Source: Aralia elata
Lineage: Eukaryota; Streptophyta; Magnoliopsida; Apiales; Araliaceae
Direction: 5' to 3'
Length of the DNA: 64,000 bases
NCBI GenBank assembly: GCA_034770075.1
Contig: JAVJAP010000356.1
Span: 1-64,000 of the forward strand
The position numbers were made by a program, and so were the translations under genes. The notes under the pieces are model-generated. The model saw only the letters and a program-made list of their open reading frames with translations, did not search any database and was not told the origin of the DNA. This document shows positions 1 through 12,540 of this stretch, one piece after another (the stretch's first letter is position 1; every line of letters begins with the position of its first letter).

Positions 1-889
1 AGATATGTTTAGTTAATTAAAACTGTTCATAAAGTCTCCCTATATATCGCATGAACTATTTAAGAAGTACGGTCGATGCCATTTGGTTTCGACTATAGAC
101 AGATATTGAAATGTTTTTATCAATTTGATAATAAATCTTTGAAATATTATTAATGTTAAGTAGAACTAATCCAAACCAAATTATTTTGGTAACGCAATTT
201 CCAAATGTATGTCTGAGATGAACCTAACCCTAATATTATGGGTAGTTTTAGTCGATTATTCCGGCAAGGCCTGCAAGTGCCTAAATAAATAGCATATAGT
301 CATTTAACAGTACGAAAGTGTTGATCAACCATAAGAGTACAATAATGTTTGATCACTCCATAGGAAGTTGCCTTGTAAGCATGAAGCGGCTTACAGGTTG
401 AATTATACTATTTAACCTTTTAATGAACAAAAAAATAAAATTCAAGGTATTTATGACCGCTCGGTTTGATCGTTTTCAAAAATATTTTAAACGAAAGGAA
501 CACTATTATTCCTATTTATTCCGAAATGTTTTCACCAATTATTATTTCAGTTTGTTGAAGAAAATATATATAATAATTCCTTGATCCGGTAAGGACAAAG
601 GAAAGGGAAAAGATTGACACGAATAGAAGAAATTGTTACTGTAATAGTATAAGTAGTATGTGGTGTAAACTTAATATTAATATTATTTTGAACATGTAAT
701 GGTTGTAGAAACCTGGGGATTGGACAGATTGGATTGTGGGATAATCCCAGTAAATCTACATTTCGCGTCCGTCCATTCCGCGATAGTATTATATAGATAA
801 GGATTTTTATTGTGAATGTTCTGTAGTCCAGTACCAGCTGTAAGCAACGCGGCCTACCTCACCAGCGCCCTTGATCTCGCGTACCCTGT

Positions 890-1060
890 GGATTTGGGGG
901 GCGTCACAGAATATTTGTTATACAAAAAGCTTTTGTAAAGTCCTTTATGAAATGAATTCTTATTTAAGAGGGACTATAGTTTAGGGATCAAACATCGTTA
1001 TGTAGACGCCCCCCGAAATCCGGGTCTACCTTCAAGAAACCCGGGGTCCCGGTGCCGCCT
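890..1060. repeat. LTR-terminus-like motifs
   Basis: Two GGGGCGTCACA / GACGCCCCC-type motifs face each other about 90 bp apart: an LTR end at about 904-914, and an LTR start at about 1003 followed by a CCGGGTC motif. They resemble the starts of the LTRs at 28578 (TGTGACGCCCCC) and, on the minus strand, 60825. The surrounding sequence is noisy, so boundaries and orientation are tentative. Confidence 0.3.
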
Positions 1061-4000
1061 CACGGTGCTAAAACATTCAACATAAAATATCCCCATAATA
1101 ATCTTAAGACATCAATGTAAGCATTCAACATATTATAAAATGTCGACCCTTCCTAATCCCAGGGTTCATAAGACGTTTTACATATTCAATACATACAAAA
1201 TAATGAAATTACTACAATCATTGTAACTATTACAATTGGTGACTTTAATACCGCTACCAACATGATGACAACACTTATAAGAGCTTACAAGTAATCGACC
1301 TAAAAAACAAATACTTGATCCTCTTCCTTAGTCGTTCACCCGGATTCCCCTCTCGGTTCCTTCTAGCTTTGCTTGATAAATATTTTTATTTAAAAGTGGG
1401 GGGGCGCAAGGGTGTTGAGGGAATATTTCAAATTGCTCATACAAGTATATAGTAGTTGGAGGGAAATAAAATAATCAACAAAGGGAGCGGGAAAGGGTGG
1501 ATGATTATCTAACATATTGCTCATGAGAATCTTCAACAACTGAAATAATAGTTGTGAAGCAACTTCAAGATGAATAGAACACACAGTTTGCCTTTATCGC
1601 TGTAGGAACGAGGCGTATTGGGGGGGGGGGGGGAGAAATATAATGGACGGCATAGTGATGACTGGAATCCTCAGCGGTACTTGGAGAAATTGCGGTCTAC
1701 TCTGGTCTTTCTGGATCCGATAGTGATTTTGGACCGGATGTTCGCTATGGGGGTCTGCATGCTATATTATCATGAGGACACAATCTGGCAATGTCTAGTT
1801 CAGGGTGGGCTCGGGGAGTGAGGTGAGGGGCTTAGAAATCTTACTCATGGGGGGTAGACGGCGGGGTATCCTTCCCTACTGGCTTGCGATTTATACCAGG
1901 TGGTCTTCATTTACAACCTATCAAGGGGCGTCAGACTGTACTTTTCATACATATCTACGGGTGCGCGATAAAACAATTGGTTATCGGACACTTTCTTTAA
2001 AACAGTTCGTGATTAATCGTGGAATATTTTAAACCGACGTTGAATAGTTTCATATAACATTAACAGTTCATCCTCAAGTAGCAACATAAGTGCCAATGAT
2101 TAATTGGCATAATAGCACAATCAATAGCTTAACATCTTGTAAGGGCAGATACATAAAGAAGAATGGATTTGTGCGCACATAAGGGGGACATGGCAGAGGG
2201 TGGGCGTCTGTGGGCACAAGATACAATAGATCTGCAAACGGGCAGGTTTAAGAAGACTGGGTGGCGGGGTACAAGTAAACGACTGTTGTACAGGGAGAAT
2301 AGATTTGAAACTTGCTTAGGCAGGCAATATAAATTGAGTAAGGTTAGAAAAACTTTGCCTTAAGCGTCATTTTACACACTTACGCTAACTTTGGCATCTT
2401 CAAATAGCCTACACAATATCATTTATGATAACGGAGCGGACGATTACCAATTAACCACGTAATTGACGCCAAACATTCGTTTACAATAACCTTAATTCAT
2501 ATTTAATAATGTTTTATTTTGTTTATTCAAAACTTAGTTATTAAACTTTGTTTTAGATTACGGAGACATAGCACGTACGTGTCCATGCCTATTTGGCGGC
2601 GGCAACGAGTGCTCGGTGGGGCTGAGCAACACGCCGCCACACGGCGAACGCCTAAAAGGCCCGGGAGGCACGTAGATAGGAGTCTCAGTGGTTTCCGCAC
2701 CCTATGAGGGTGGCTTGGCCCTACAGGCGCCGGCCCGCCCCCTGCCACCCCCACTTTTTAGGTTTAATCATTGGCCCCACTACTCCCGTGGGGGGGTGTG
2801 GGGGCGTACGCCACCGGGCGACTAATAGGCGATGCAGCTCGCAATGCAGGGGAGGAGGGGGAGTGCGTGCGCCCAGGGCGTGTGAGGGTCCGGAGGGGCG
2901 TTTTAGCGAGCTGGCGAGGAGCGGGGGGGTGCTGGGGCGGTGGGGGCTCGTATTTCAATAAAGAGCGGCATCTTCAGAAATTTTATGATTTTTGTCAGAA
3001 AACATTGCGATACTTCATAACTGTTCCGAGGCGTTCATTGGTAACTGGGATTGGCATAGTCGGCATTCTCGAGCCTGCATTCTCTAGCTCGGGGGAGGAC
3101 AATACCTACAGACTTCGTGGCGGGCTGAAAGGAATAATTATTTCTGATTTCTCCTACTAAGCCTACAAATTGGCTCAAAAGTCCCTCAGTGAATCTTGTT
3201 TTCGTTTAAAGGACGTTTCGTTCACTACTCAGCGATGTTTCAAATTTTTGGAACACACTACACTGCCCGCTAAGTCGGATTGACGCCGCCGCTCGGTGTT
3301 TTCGCTAGTTGGGGAGCCTGGTCATAAGGACGGGAGCCGCTTTGTTTCCTATAGGTTCGTAGGGCGGGAAACCTCCCCCAAGGGAGGAAAATGCATCGCG
3401 TGAGATTTTACCGAGACTGCTCCGTGGTACGTTGAATGTAGACGGGGCCGTCAAGGGTATGCCGTTGTGTAACGCTCGAACAAGGGCACTGCATGGGGAG
3501 AACCCAGGACCTAGGGGTTTCATTTGCATGTGCGGACCTGAATTTAACATCCCATTTTCCCCATAGCTCAAAAAAGGTATTTGGTGCGAGTGGAAAGCCA
3601 TTGCGTAATGGATAGTGCGCATATTTTGGGTGAGCACCTGGCCGGAGTCCGTTCCACAATGGGGTGCGGAACACTGTCTTCTTAGAACCACAGCATGCGA
3701 CAGTAATATTTCCCTAGGCTTACAAAATATCCAAATAGCGAGAGGGCTTACGTGATAGCGGAATGTGTAGAGTTTAAAACTTATATCCCGATCTACAATA
3801 AAAGTAGTATATGATTTTATTTCGTAGTAATTTTCGGGTTGGGTTTAGGTTAATTCGTTTAAGTTACGACATTATGAAGTTCTCACTTGGGGCATGCTTT
3901 ATGAACGCGATACCAACCTATTGTAGTCCTCGAGAAGCATCAATTCCGTCCTTATCTCCGTGTTCGGCTTTCCCGATCCTTCATTGATCCCCTCACCATA

Positions 4001-4388
4001 TAATCAAAACACCATCACGTCCCAAACAAAGCCCAACCTTTTAACATATTATACGGGAATGCATGTACTACAGAAGCCCATGAGCGGCAGAAAGTTATCG
4101 GGGGATATAAGCTTTTTAGATAATTTACCCACTGTTTCCTATTTATTTATCAGATACAAATCACCCACATACAGTGTTATACTGCGTATAACCCCACTCT
4201 CTTATTCCATCTTACAAGCGGGCCGATATGTATATCGTGTTTCCACAGCCTACATCAATTTCCTGAAGCTTATTCGTCCCCTACTTATTATTAAGGTTTA
4301 AGAGGAATGGATTAAGGTTAGGGTCTTACTTACCTCCTTTTCTTTCTTGTGCTTTCATTCTTCCTTTCTTGGTTCCCCTGCCTGCTCG

Positions 4389-4393
4389 CTTGC
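4389..4393. repeat. Target-site duplication CTTGC, left
   Basis: CTTGC lies just left of the left LTR, with one extra C at 4394 in the noisy sequence. The same five bases follow the right LTR at 24299-24303. Five base pairs is the normal Ty3/Gypsy target duplication. Confidence 0.75.
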
Positions 4394-4394
4394 C

Positions 4395-7224
4395 TGTCAC
4401 CGACCGGCGCCGGTTTGTTTGGTTCCCCGCCGGTAGTGCCGTCTTCCTTTCCGGCGATTTCGGTCTCTTTAATGGGGGCCTCGTTGATTGATTGCATGAC
4501 CTTCCCCCTTCTTGGTGGCCCGGAAGCAATGGTACGGGCATTATAAGTGCCCGCCCCTGCGAGCGGCGCCCCTCGTATTTGGATAAGATTCGCCGACTTT
4601 CGCTTCGGATGAATGAGCCATTCTCAACACCCAGGGACGTCCGGCGGCGAGCTATAGGGTAAGCGGAAGGTATTTGAAATATCGAGGTATGGTAGGCCAA
4701 CTCGATTCCGAGTTTTTCGTGATTATTTAATTTATACAATCGCGGGTAGGGCAGTCATAGGGCGAGGGTGTTGCCGAGGCTCCGGAAATTAATATGGTCT
4801 GCGAATCGAGATTCAATTAGAGTTTATTCGGGGGCTTGCTTAAGTGAGGGGGGAAGGTGTTAGGGGGCACCCGGTGCGCTCGGAGCTTACCCTGTGGAGT
4901 AACATCGAGGCGTGTGAGCCCGGGAGACAAATTATCCGCCTTAGTCTACACACAATCTTTGATGCCAGGTCCTAGGGGGTCCTTTAATGTCATTATAAAT
5001 GTGTGTGTGGTATGGGCCCCGCGGCAGTAGCATGTGTGTGTACCTATTATAGGAGAACCCGGTATAGGTGTGGTGAGTTTGATGAAAGGAAGTGAATCAT
5101 GATGTGGAAATATAATTTACTTGAAGGCGGGGGGGTATCGAAAGTCGTGCTATTAATTTGGGAGGCCGGGGGGGCTATCGGAGAATGTCTTGTGTTTCCG
5201 GCAAGGACACGAGGAAAGCTTTATATAAAATGTAAAAAAATGAAGGTTTGATTTTATAATTGTCAAAACTAGGTAGGATTTTTCTATTTAGGCGTCGTAT
5301 GTAGTGTGTTTGGGCAGACAAAAATGAGGGGTGAGTTTTAATTAAACCTTTAGACCAAAATAGGAATCGAGATTTGTACGTTGCTTTCAATAACTGGGAA
5401 TAATGGCGTATAGGACAATTTCTAGGATTCTCTTTCGCCCTATGAAGGATATCCAGATGGTTTAGATAAGAGCACCTGTTTAGTTATGAGCATTTTATAA
5501 AAAAACTGAATTAGATTGAGTCGTGTTTGGACAGAGTGTATGGCGAAACGAACTTCTCTTAGCGTAGCTTTCCCATTCGTTAGAGATAGGGGGTAAAAAT
5601 CGACTTTACGTTGATATGGCATTATCCAATTTTTTAGCACTCGTGATGGCTAATAATCCTACATTATGGATTGGATTTTAGAAAAATCTTTTATATTAGT
5701 TTATATTTGTGGGCCTCGGGGGAAATCCGCCTAGGGGGTAGTTTGGTTTATGTGTGCAAATCAAATGATAGAATAGGTCCAAAAACCGCGTAGGGGCTGA
5801 CTTAGACGGGCGGAATTGTAAGCCAGTCAAAAATGGACCGGCCGGAACGGGCCAACAATCACATATTTTCTCACTACTAAGGTGGGGCGGCTATAGCAAA
5901 CACGCCGATACCGCGATCTCGGTCACTGTATAAGGCGTATCGTTTTAAGTGCCCGAGGGCGGTTGGACCATGATCAGGACAGGAAAGAATCGGCTAGCAC
6001 CGTTGAATCTATTAGCGCGATGCACTCAGAAACGGTACCCATGCAGGGTCGGATTTATGGAGACCACGGGTAGGTTCGCGTTCCTAGGCGTCTACAGCCG
6101 CGATATTGTGCTTACTGGGGTACCGCAGGCAAAATGAATACTCGGACAAGGAAACTAATCAAGGCACGGATGGTGTTGCGCTAATACACGGCGCCGTAGG
6201 ATATCCGAAAATGACAATCTAAATAAATTTACACCCAATGAATCATCCATAAAAAACGAGCTATAAAATTTCAACTTAACTGTGATATCCTCCGGGTTAT
6301 TAGGTAAGAATTTTTTGGTTCCTCGATGGGAAACCTCACTAATAGTCCCTAATCGCATGATTGTCCGACAAGATACATGAAAATTACATTTAATTTAAAC
6401 CAAACCAATACGATATAAAATTGCTAGAAACAAAGAGAAAATTTTACCTTGCAAATGATCTACAAATGGATGTAAACTTATATAGGTTTGAAAATAGGAT
6501 TAGAAGGAAATAATTTGAACTGACAACAAAAATCAAAAGAGAAATATAAATCTGTCTCCTTTTTTCTCTTCTCTTCTTCTTCCTATTTTTGTTGCAAAAA
6601 TTTGCTCATTTTCCTCTCTAATTTTCCGTGTTATCCTTGCTGTTGCAAGAAATCTTTCTTCTTCTTTTTCCAAATTTCTTGAAACTCTTCAACCTCCTGA
6701 TATGCTGCAACGAAACCTGAAGGCTGAACATAGGCTGGCTGGCCGCCTGCCTTCCACTCACCGTGATTTTCGAGTTTCCGTGGTTTTTCAATAAGGGCGA
6801 ACGTATTTGGCCCGCAGAATCAATCCCGCGGCGTGGAACAACGGCTTTGATATCTTTCTTCGATTTTCGTTGCCACGCCTCGATTTTTGTGCCAATAACG
6901 TCCGGTTTTTTCCGGCTGACAAGGCTCGGTATTTTGCAGTCCCGGGAATTTCTCGGGAGATGTGCCCACCTTCATTCCGGGAATGCCCGCTTGGCTCGGA
7001 CAGCCTTAGTGCCACGTCCAGCGTTTGGTCGCGCAATCATTGCGGTGGTGTTTGAACGTTCGGCACTTGTGCCCCCCACATCCCTTCGGGGGGGGGGGAG
7101 CGGCGGAAAGCGGGGCAGCTCCCGCAAGGGGGGGCCGGGGGTGTAGCAAAGGATGGTGACCGATTTCTCAGGGCCCTCCTGTCATGGTTAGTACAGGGAA
7201 CGCAAAAATTGGGGTGTGCTACCA
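4395..7224 (-). repeat. 3' LTR of the Tat element (noisy copy)
   Basis: It begins at the left with TGTCACCGACCGGCGCCGG, matching TGTCGACGCCGG at the start of the right LTR. It ends at about 7224 with the complement of TGGTAG, against TGTAGAC in the right copy. Collinear similarity runs along the whole length, broken by many small insertions in this copy. It lies wholly inside the low-quality block, so LTR divergence cannot be used to date the insertion. Confidence 0.8.
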
Positions 7225-7240
7225 GCTGCCCCTCTTTATC
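7225..7240 (-). other. Polypurine tract of the Tat element
   Basis: On the minus strand this reads GATAAAGAGGGGCAGC, directly upstream of the TG that opens the 3' LTR. Position and composition fit the plus-strand primer site of an LTR retrotransposon. Confidence 0.7.
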
Positions 7241-7439
7241 ATGTTTATGCAATGTTTAAATGAAATGAACGAAGATAAAGAAATAGACACTCGATGCATG
7301 AATGACACATGCAACAAGGATGAACAATAAGCATACATGATGCAAACAAACCATATGGCTTGGTGGTGCAAGAACGTAAGATGCAATGGAATTGCAAGGG
7401 ACATTCATACAAGGGTGTATAATGCGGATGGATAAATCT

Positions 7440-8600
7440 TGTCCTGGGGCCTCGGTTTTCCGTCGCCGGGACATCCATCTCGTAGTCGCCGGTTATCGGC
7501 GTCGACGTCGGTCGACATCGTGCTCGTCGGGGCCGGGTATTGTCCACTGCCGGTCCAACCCATCCTCGTAATCCCCGGTCTAATCCGTCGCCAGGGGGGA
7601 TTGGTTAATCTTGGCGGAGCCAGTTTTTCGTCGCCAGGACAATCCATCCTCGTAATCGCCGGGTGTATTCGTCGCCGGTCCGATTGTCTTGTCCGGGGCC
7701 CGGGTATCGTCGCCGGTCCACACCATCTCGTAACTCCCGGTTATCGTCGGCACGGTTGGTTAATCTTTGTCGGGAGCCGGTTTTTTCGTCGCCGGGACAT
7801 CCATCTCGTAATCGCCGGATATATCGGTCGCCCCCGGTCGATGGCTGGTTCCGTCGTCGGGGCAAAGGTTGTAATCGTCGCCCGGTTTTGTTTTCCCCCC
7901 CCCCCCCCCCCCCAAAAACGCCATCTCGTAACCCCCGATTATCGTCGTCGGTTGGTTATCTTTGTCGGAGCCAGTTTTCGTCGCCGGACAATCCATCTCG
8001 TAATCCGCGGTCGGGCGGTTATCGTAGCCGGTCCGATTGTCTCGTCGGGGCCCGGGTATCGTGTCGCCGGTCACCTCCATCTCGTAACCCCCCGCGGTTA
8101 TCGTCGCCGGTTCTGGTTAATCTTGGCGGAGCCCGGTTTTCCGTCGCCCGTACATGCCAATCTCGGTAATCGCCAGCCGGTATATCGTCCGCCCGTCCGA
8201 TTATCTCGTCGGGGCCCGGGTAATCGTCGCCGGTCACCCATCTCCGTAACCCCCGGTTATCGTCCGCCGGTTTGGTGTATCCGTTTGTCGGAGCCCGGTT
8301 TTTCGTCGCCCGGACATCCATCTCGTAATCCGCCCGGTTTATCGTCCGCCGGTACGATTGTCCTCATCGGGGGCGGGGGGGGGCTGGGTATCGTATGCCG
8401 ATCACACCATGCATCGTAAACCCCCGGTGTATCGCCGACCCGGTTGGGCCCTTATACTTTGTCGGAAGCCCGGGTTTTTCTCGTCGCCCGGGACATCCAC
8501 TCTTTAGCGTAATCGCCGGGCTTATCGTCCGCCGGCTCGAAGTTGTTTCGCGCACGCGCCCGGCCCCCCCCCCGGGCCTCTATCGGTCCGGCCCGGTCCA
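7440..8600. repeat. Minisatellite, about seven ~165 bp units
   Basis: A GC-rich unit recurs with anchors (ATCCATCTCGTAATCGCCGG or close variants) near 7471, 7640, 7797, 7990, 8152, 8313 and 8492, a spacing of about 156-192 bp. Each unit has two related halves of about 80 bp: one with ATCCATCTCGTAAT and one with CACCATCTCGTAAC, both followed by GGTTATCGTCGCCGG. Spacing is probably inflated by inserted bases; a C run at 7895-7912 is one example. It lies in the untranslated part of the Tat element about 200 bp from the PPT, the hypervariable 3' UTR where tandem repeats are known in plant Ty3/Gypsy elements. Confidence 0.85.
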
Positions 8601-11600
8601 CACCAAATCTCTCACCGCCGTAATATCATTCTGTCTACACAACATACATCTCAATCCCGGCACTTCGCAACCTGCGCCGAAACAGCGCGGGACCACACCC
8701 CATAGCCCCTGCCAGCCGCATGATTATCTGCGGCCAAGACATTGTCGGGATTCCAATTAAGCGCGCTTGCCCACTAATCCAAATCTGTCACTTTCAACTT
8801 CCGTAAACCGGGCACATAGATTTCTTGCGATTTTGCTCGTTTGCAAGGGCCTTTTTGCGAGTTTTCCAACCTTTCGCTACGAGCGCGCGCAAAACCGGGG
8901 GCCGGGGGGTCGGCCGGGGTAGCATGACTCGGATCTAGAAGGAGCGCGCTACGCGAGGGGGTGAACGGGCACTGTTGGATAAGGGGCGCGGGGGTAGATT
9001 CACGGGAGTTTTCCAATTTCGGGGATCAATATTTTTGCTATAGGCATTTGGCTATTTTAACAGTGTCTTAAGAGGAATAGAAATGTATGCTTTACAATGC
9101 TATGCTATGTATTATCAATATATAACACGCTATGTATCAACTTGTGTGAAGTCCTATTTTATATGCTCATGTTCGGGGGGGGGCGGATGCAGATTCCCCA
9201 TCAGTCATATCTGTTGAGATGTCCTTTCTTTGTGGAAAGGAGAGACAATCAATGCATTAAGGGTGGTCCTTGTCGGCAGGTACATGCTAAGCGTAGGATT
9301 ACAAACAGCGCTATGAACGGTGGCGAAATTTGATCTGTTTATGAGGGGGCGAGTGGATTGATGGAAAACAATTGTTTGGCTGTGATTTGGCCTTGGGAGT
9401 ATGTCCAGTTTATTGGATAAACGCGGAGGGGGGGCTCTACCCGTAATGTTTTATTTTTGTATGTTGGCAACATTACCTTAAACGAATGGGGGCATGCATG
9501 TGTGTAATTAATATGGGGCTAAAAACCGAGCGGAAGGAAGGATACGCGTGGAAGATAAGGATATGGTGGGAGTGACCATAAGGTTAATTGAAGCGAAAAG
9601 GTGTGGGAACATTATAACGCCTTTCCTCTTTGGCCTAATATTGCCATTATCCAGGCTATGGTGATGGGCGCCGGCGGACGCTCCTTAGTAAGCTCTTCAT
9701 TGCTTCGTGGGGGGGGGTTTGCGGCTGGGGTGGCGTCTCGGGCAACATGGCGGTGTGGTTGGTCCGCCGTACGTTAGTGAGGGGGCTGCACCTGCCCCAG
9801 GGGAGTTCTTCCTCAGGGGGGGGGCGGGGGGGGGGGGGAGGCGCTCCGTCAGGCTGCGGGGGCGCGCTTGGGGGCGTGGGATGGGGGGCTGTGGGCAATC
9901 CGTCCCGATCATGGCCGGACACTGTATATGAGGATGGGCTTGGGCACCTCCGGAGGTTGGTGGCAGAGGGGTCCCCAATCCATACACAGACAACACCGGC
10001 GCGGGGGGGCAGCCATCTGACGTCATCATGCTCCTTCCTGGCGCCCCTGTGCAGAGTACCACGCGGGCCGAGGGGTCTTTTGGGTCGGGAGTCGGGGGGG
10101 GCTCAGGGGTGCGTCACCCGCTGCCGGGCAATCATCTTGATAGGCTAATGAGGTAATATTCAATTCCCATTCTCCATTTCATTTTCAATTTCTCAATTCC
10201 CCGTATCTGGCCTGGACTGACCCATTGATGAGTTGCCACAGGTAGCCAGGAGTTCTACCTCCAGCCCAGGGGCAAACTGGTTTCAACATCTACTCCCTCT
10301 ACATGGCTCTGCACAGCGACTACCAGGGCGGTGGTGGATTTCTTAGGGCTTCCCCTTGCCGTCAACTTTTGTTCACTATGCATCCCCCGGTCAGTAGCCC
10401 CTGGGGTTAATGATGCGGGCTTTGTCCGAGAGATGGTTCTCAACCAGACCCAGTCCCCATTCCTACAATTTCTGGACTAGTGAGGGTCCGTGTTGAACCT
10501 CCCTGGGGACTTGGAGGTTACATTCACGGGCAATTGAAGTTCACTGGATCCCCCCCGCGGCCCTCTAAGATCTTTGACATCACTCCCAGCGGAGGTCCGG
10601 GCTTTATTGGGCTTCGCCGCTGAGGACCCGGGTCTTTAAGGCCCGTAAGCATCTCAGTCCGGATGCTTTAGAGTTCTCGTCGATGCTGTCGGGGGTTCTG
10701 TATAGCACTGCCTATTCCAGCGGATACAGGGCACCTGGGACATTCTGCTAATAACGATGCGTGTTCTCCCATGACCCATCCCTTATGACGGGGTTGTTTC
10801 CTTCCTAGGGAACAACTCAACCCTACACACCATTCATATTCAGCCCCCCCCGCTACCGTAGGGGCTGTCAGAAGACGCAGCTTGCGAACCCCCAGGATCA
10901 CACAGCGCACCTATGATTGGGGGGTCTGTTCCACGCTGTGTGCTATTATTTCCTCCCACGGAGTCTGCGGAGTCTACGCTCGGAGTGGTGCCAGTACAGG
11001 ATGCTATGGCTGGGATTCTAATCACTTTTTGCTGGTGAGAGCTTCTCTTTCCTCTCTATCTTACACGGGTGGGGACTTTCCTTCATTTATTTTCTCTTTT
11101 CCCTATTCTGCATTTGTCGGTTACCTCATAGCTTTTTTACTGTTTTCTGTTCGCATTCTTCTGGGCCCCTAATACGAGCGTTCTTCCATGCCTGAGGTCC
11201 CGTCACTACTCTTGGCCCTGGACAACATTATTCCCCGGGGTCCGAGCGGTGGCGATCCACGGGGGGGGGGGGGAGCACCTTGGAGGAGGCGGGAGCCCGG
11301 TTGGTTATCTTGGACAGCTTTTGCACAGAACTGTCGGGCTGGGGGGGGTGGGCCAGTTGGAGCCTGATAGGCGACCGGGCTGCTGAGTGTCGTACTGGCG
11401 GTTTCCTACCTCTACCTCTCCGAGCATCTGACCGTGGGGGAGGGGTTTGCTGATGGGCATTGCCGTTCCTGGCCCGGAGTTCGAGCTGTTTCCCACCCGT
11501 ACGCCTCACTTTGCAGAGTGGTTGTGAGGATGGGTGATTGTACCTGGGGGAAACGTGCATTCAGCATGCGTTACTGGAGAGATCCGCATCCCTCGCATTC

Positions 11601-12480
11601 TCTTCCTTTTCACTACCATCCTAGGCCCGCCTGGACTCTCAGCCCTCGAGAGAAGTCAATGCTCGCAGGGGAGGATGGCCCGATTTGGGCCTTTTTAAAC
11701 TTTACGGGGTCCTAGTAACGAGTGATCGCTTTCTGTACTGTGGTGGGTGCCCCGCCTCCATCGGATCCTCAGACACCGGGCCACATTTCTTCCTCGGGGA
11801 GTATGGTCCCCGGCTCAGTGATGATGACGAGACATGGGGCCAGCCTGCGTTCGGCGCCCTACCCACATGCTGAGCTACGAAGTCGCCACTCCCCTGACCC
11901 TGTCAGGTAGAACCAGTTGTACCCTATTATCTTTCGGGTGATTGGGCCCGGACTCCAGAGGATGGGCTTATGGCTACTACGATCCTGACGGTGCGGGATA
12001 TGATGCGGGGCCCCGAGGCTCATCTGAGTGCCCACAAGCGCAGGCCATACATCCCCGACATGAACTTTGGGCCTTCGATCCATCGTGACGATTACTCCGG
12101 GGGATCAAGTTTCCGAGGGATCCCGCGGAGGTTTCCATAGATTGAGATCTGGATTTTTATTTAGATCAGGATAGGATAGGGGCTTTGTGGTACCCCCAAA
12201 CAACCCCCCCCTACAACCCCCCCCCCCACCCCAATGCAAACCTGTTTGGATTTATGTTATTATTTTTATTTTTTTTTCATTTTTATTGCACTATGTACTC
12301 GAACTCATTTACTCAATTTTATGCACAGGCTTTTTTTTTTTAAGACTTGTTGAGTATTCGTAAGTTATGAAAATTGATCATTATTTCAGGCTACCTATTA
12401 TTAACTGTTATAGGGATGGGCTGATGCTTTTGTATTTATGGGGGATAGGAGTGAAGTGGACCGCCTGTAACGAGTCTTTA
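8601..12480. other. GC-rich Tat spacer with no recognisable gene
   Basis: This stretch lies between the minisatellite and the antisense ORF. It is GC-rich and noisy, with long G and C runs, and no frame gives a recognisable protein. Fragments could be decayed upstream parts of the antisense ORF or untranslated element DNA; the sequence quality prevents a decision. From about 12240 base composition and homopolymers return to normal. Confidence 0.5.
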
Positions 12481-12540
12481 TGTTGGGCATATCTATGGTT
12501 TTCCCACTAAAGGTGTGGACGGGGGATCCTCCGGGGTGGA

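Larger units (their letters stand above)
1..12300. other. Insertion-rich, probably unpolished sequence block
   Basis: Where this block overlaps the left LTR of the Tat element (4395-7224) it can be compared with the right LTR (22228-24298). The left copy is about 2830 bp against 2071 bp, and most differences are extra bases scattered through the left copy. Examples are 6358-6480 against 23570-23690, and 4780-4870 against 22460-22530. G or C homopolymers of 8-18 bases are frequent (about 1620, 7895, 9820, 11262, 12200), and no reading frame in the block makes sense. This fits raw long-read or single-read gap-fill consensus. The exact right edge is uncertain, roughly 12.2-13.3 kb. I annotate no host gene here; the first 4.3 kb contain nothing recognisable beyond LTR-like motifs. 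Confidence 0.7.

Noticed and set aside
7439..8419. A 326-codon plus-strand open frame
   Set aside because: It runs through the GC-rich minisatellite; the Arg/Gly/Pro-rich translation follows the repeat, and the sequence is noisy.
9656..10148. Overlapping open frames on both strands rich in Pro, Gly and Arg
   Set aside because: Products of G and C homopolymers in low-quality DNA; no domain is recognisable.
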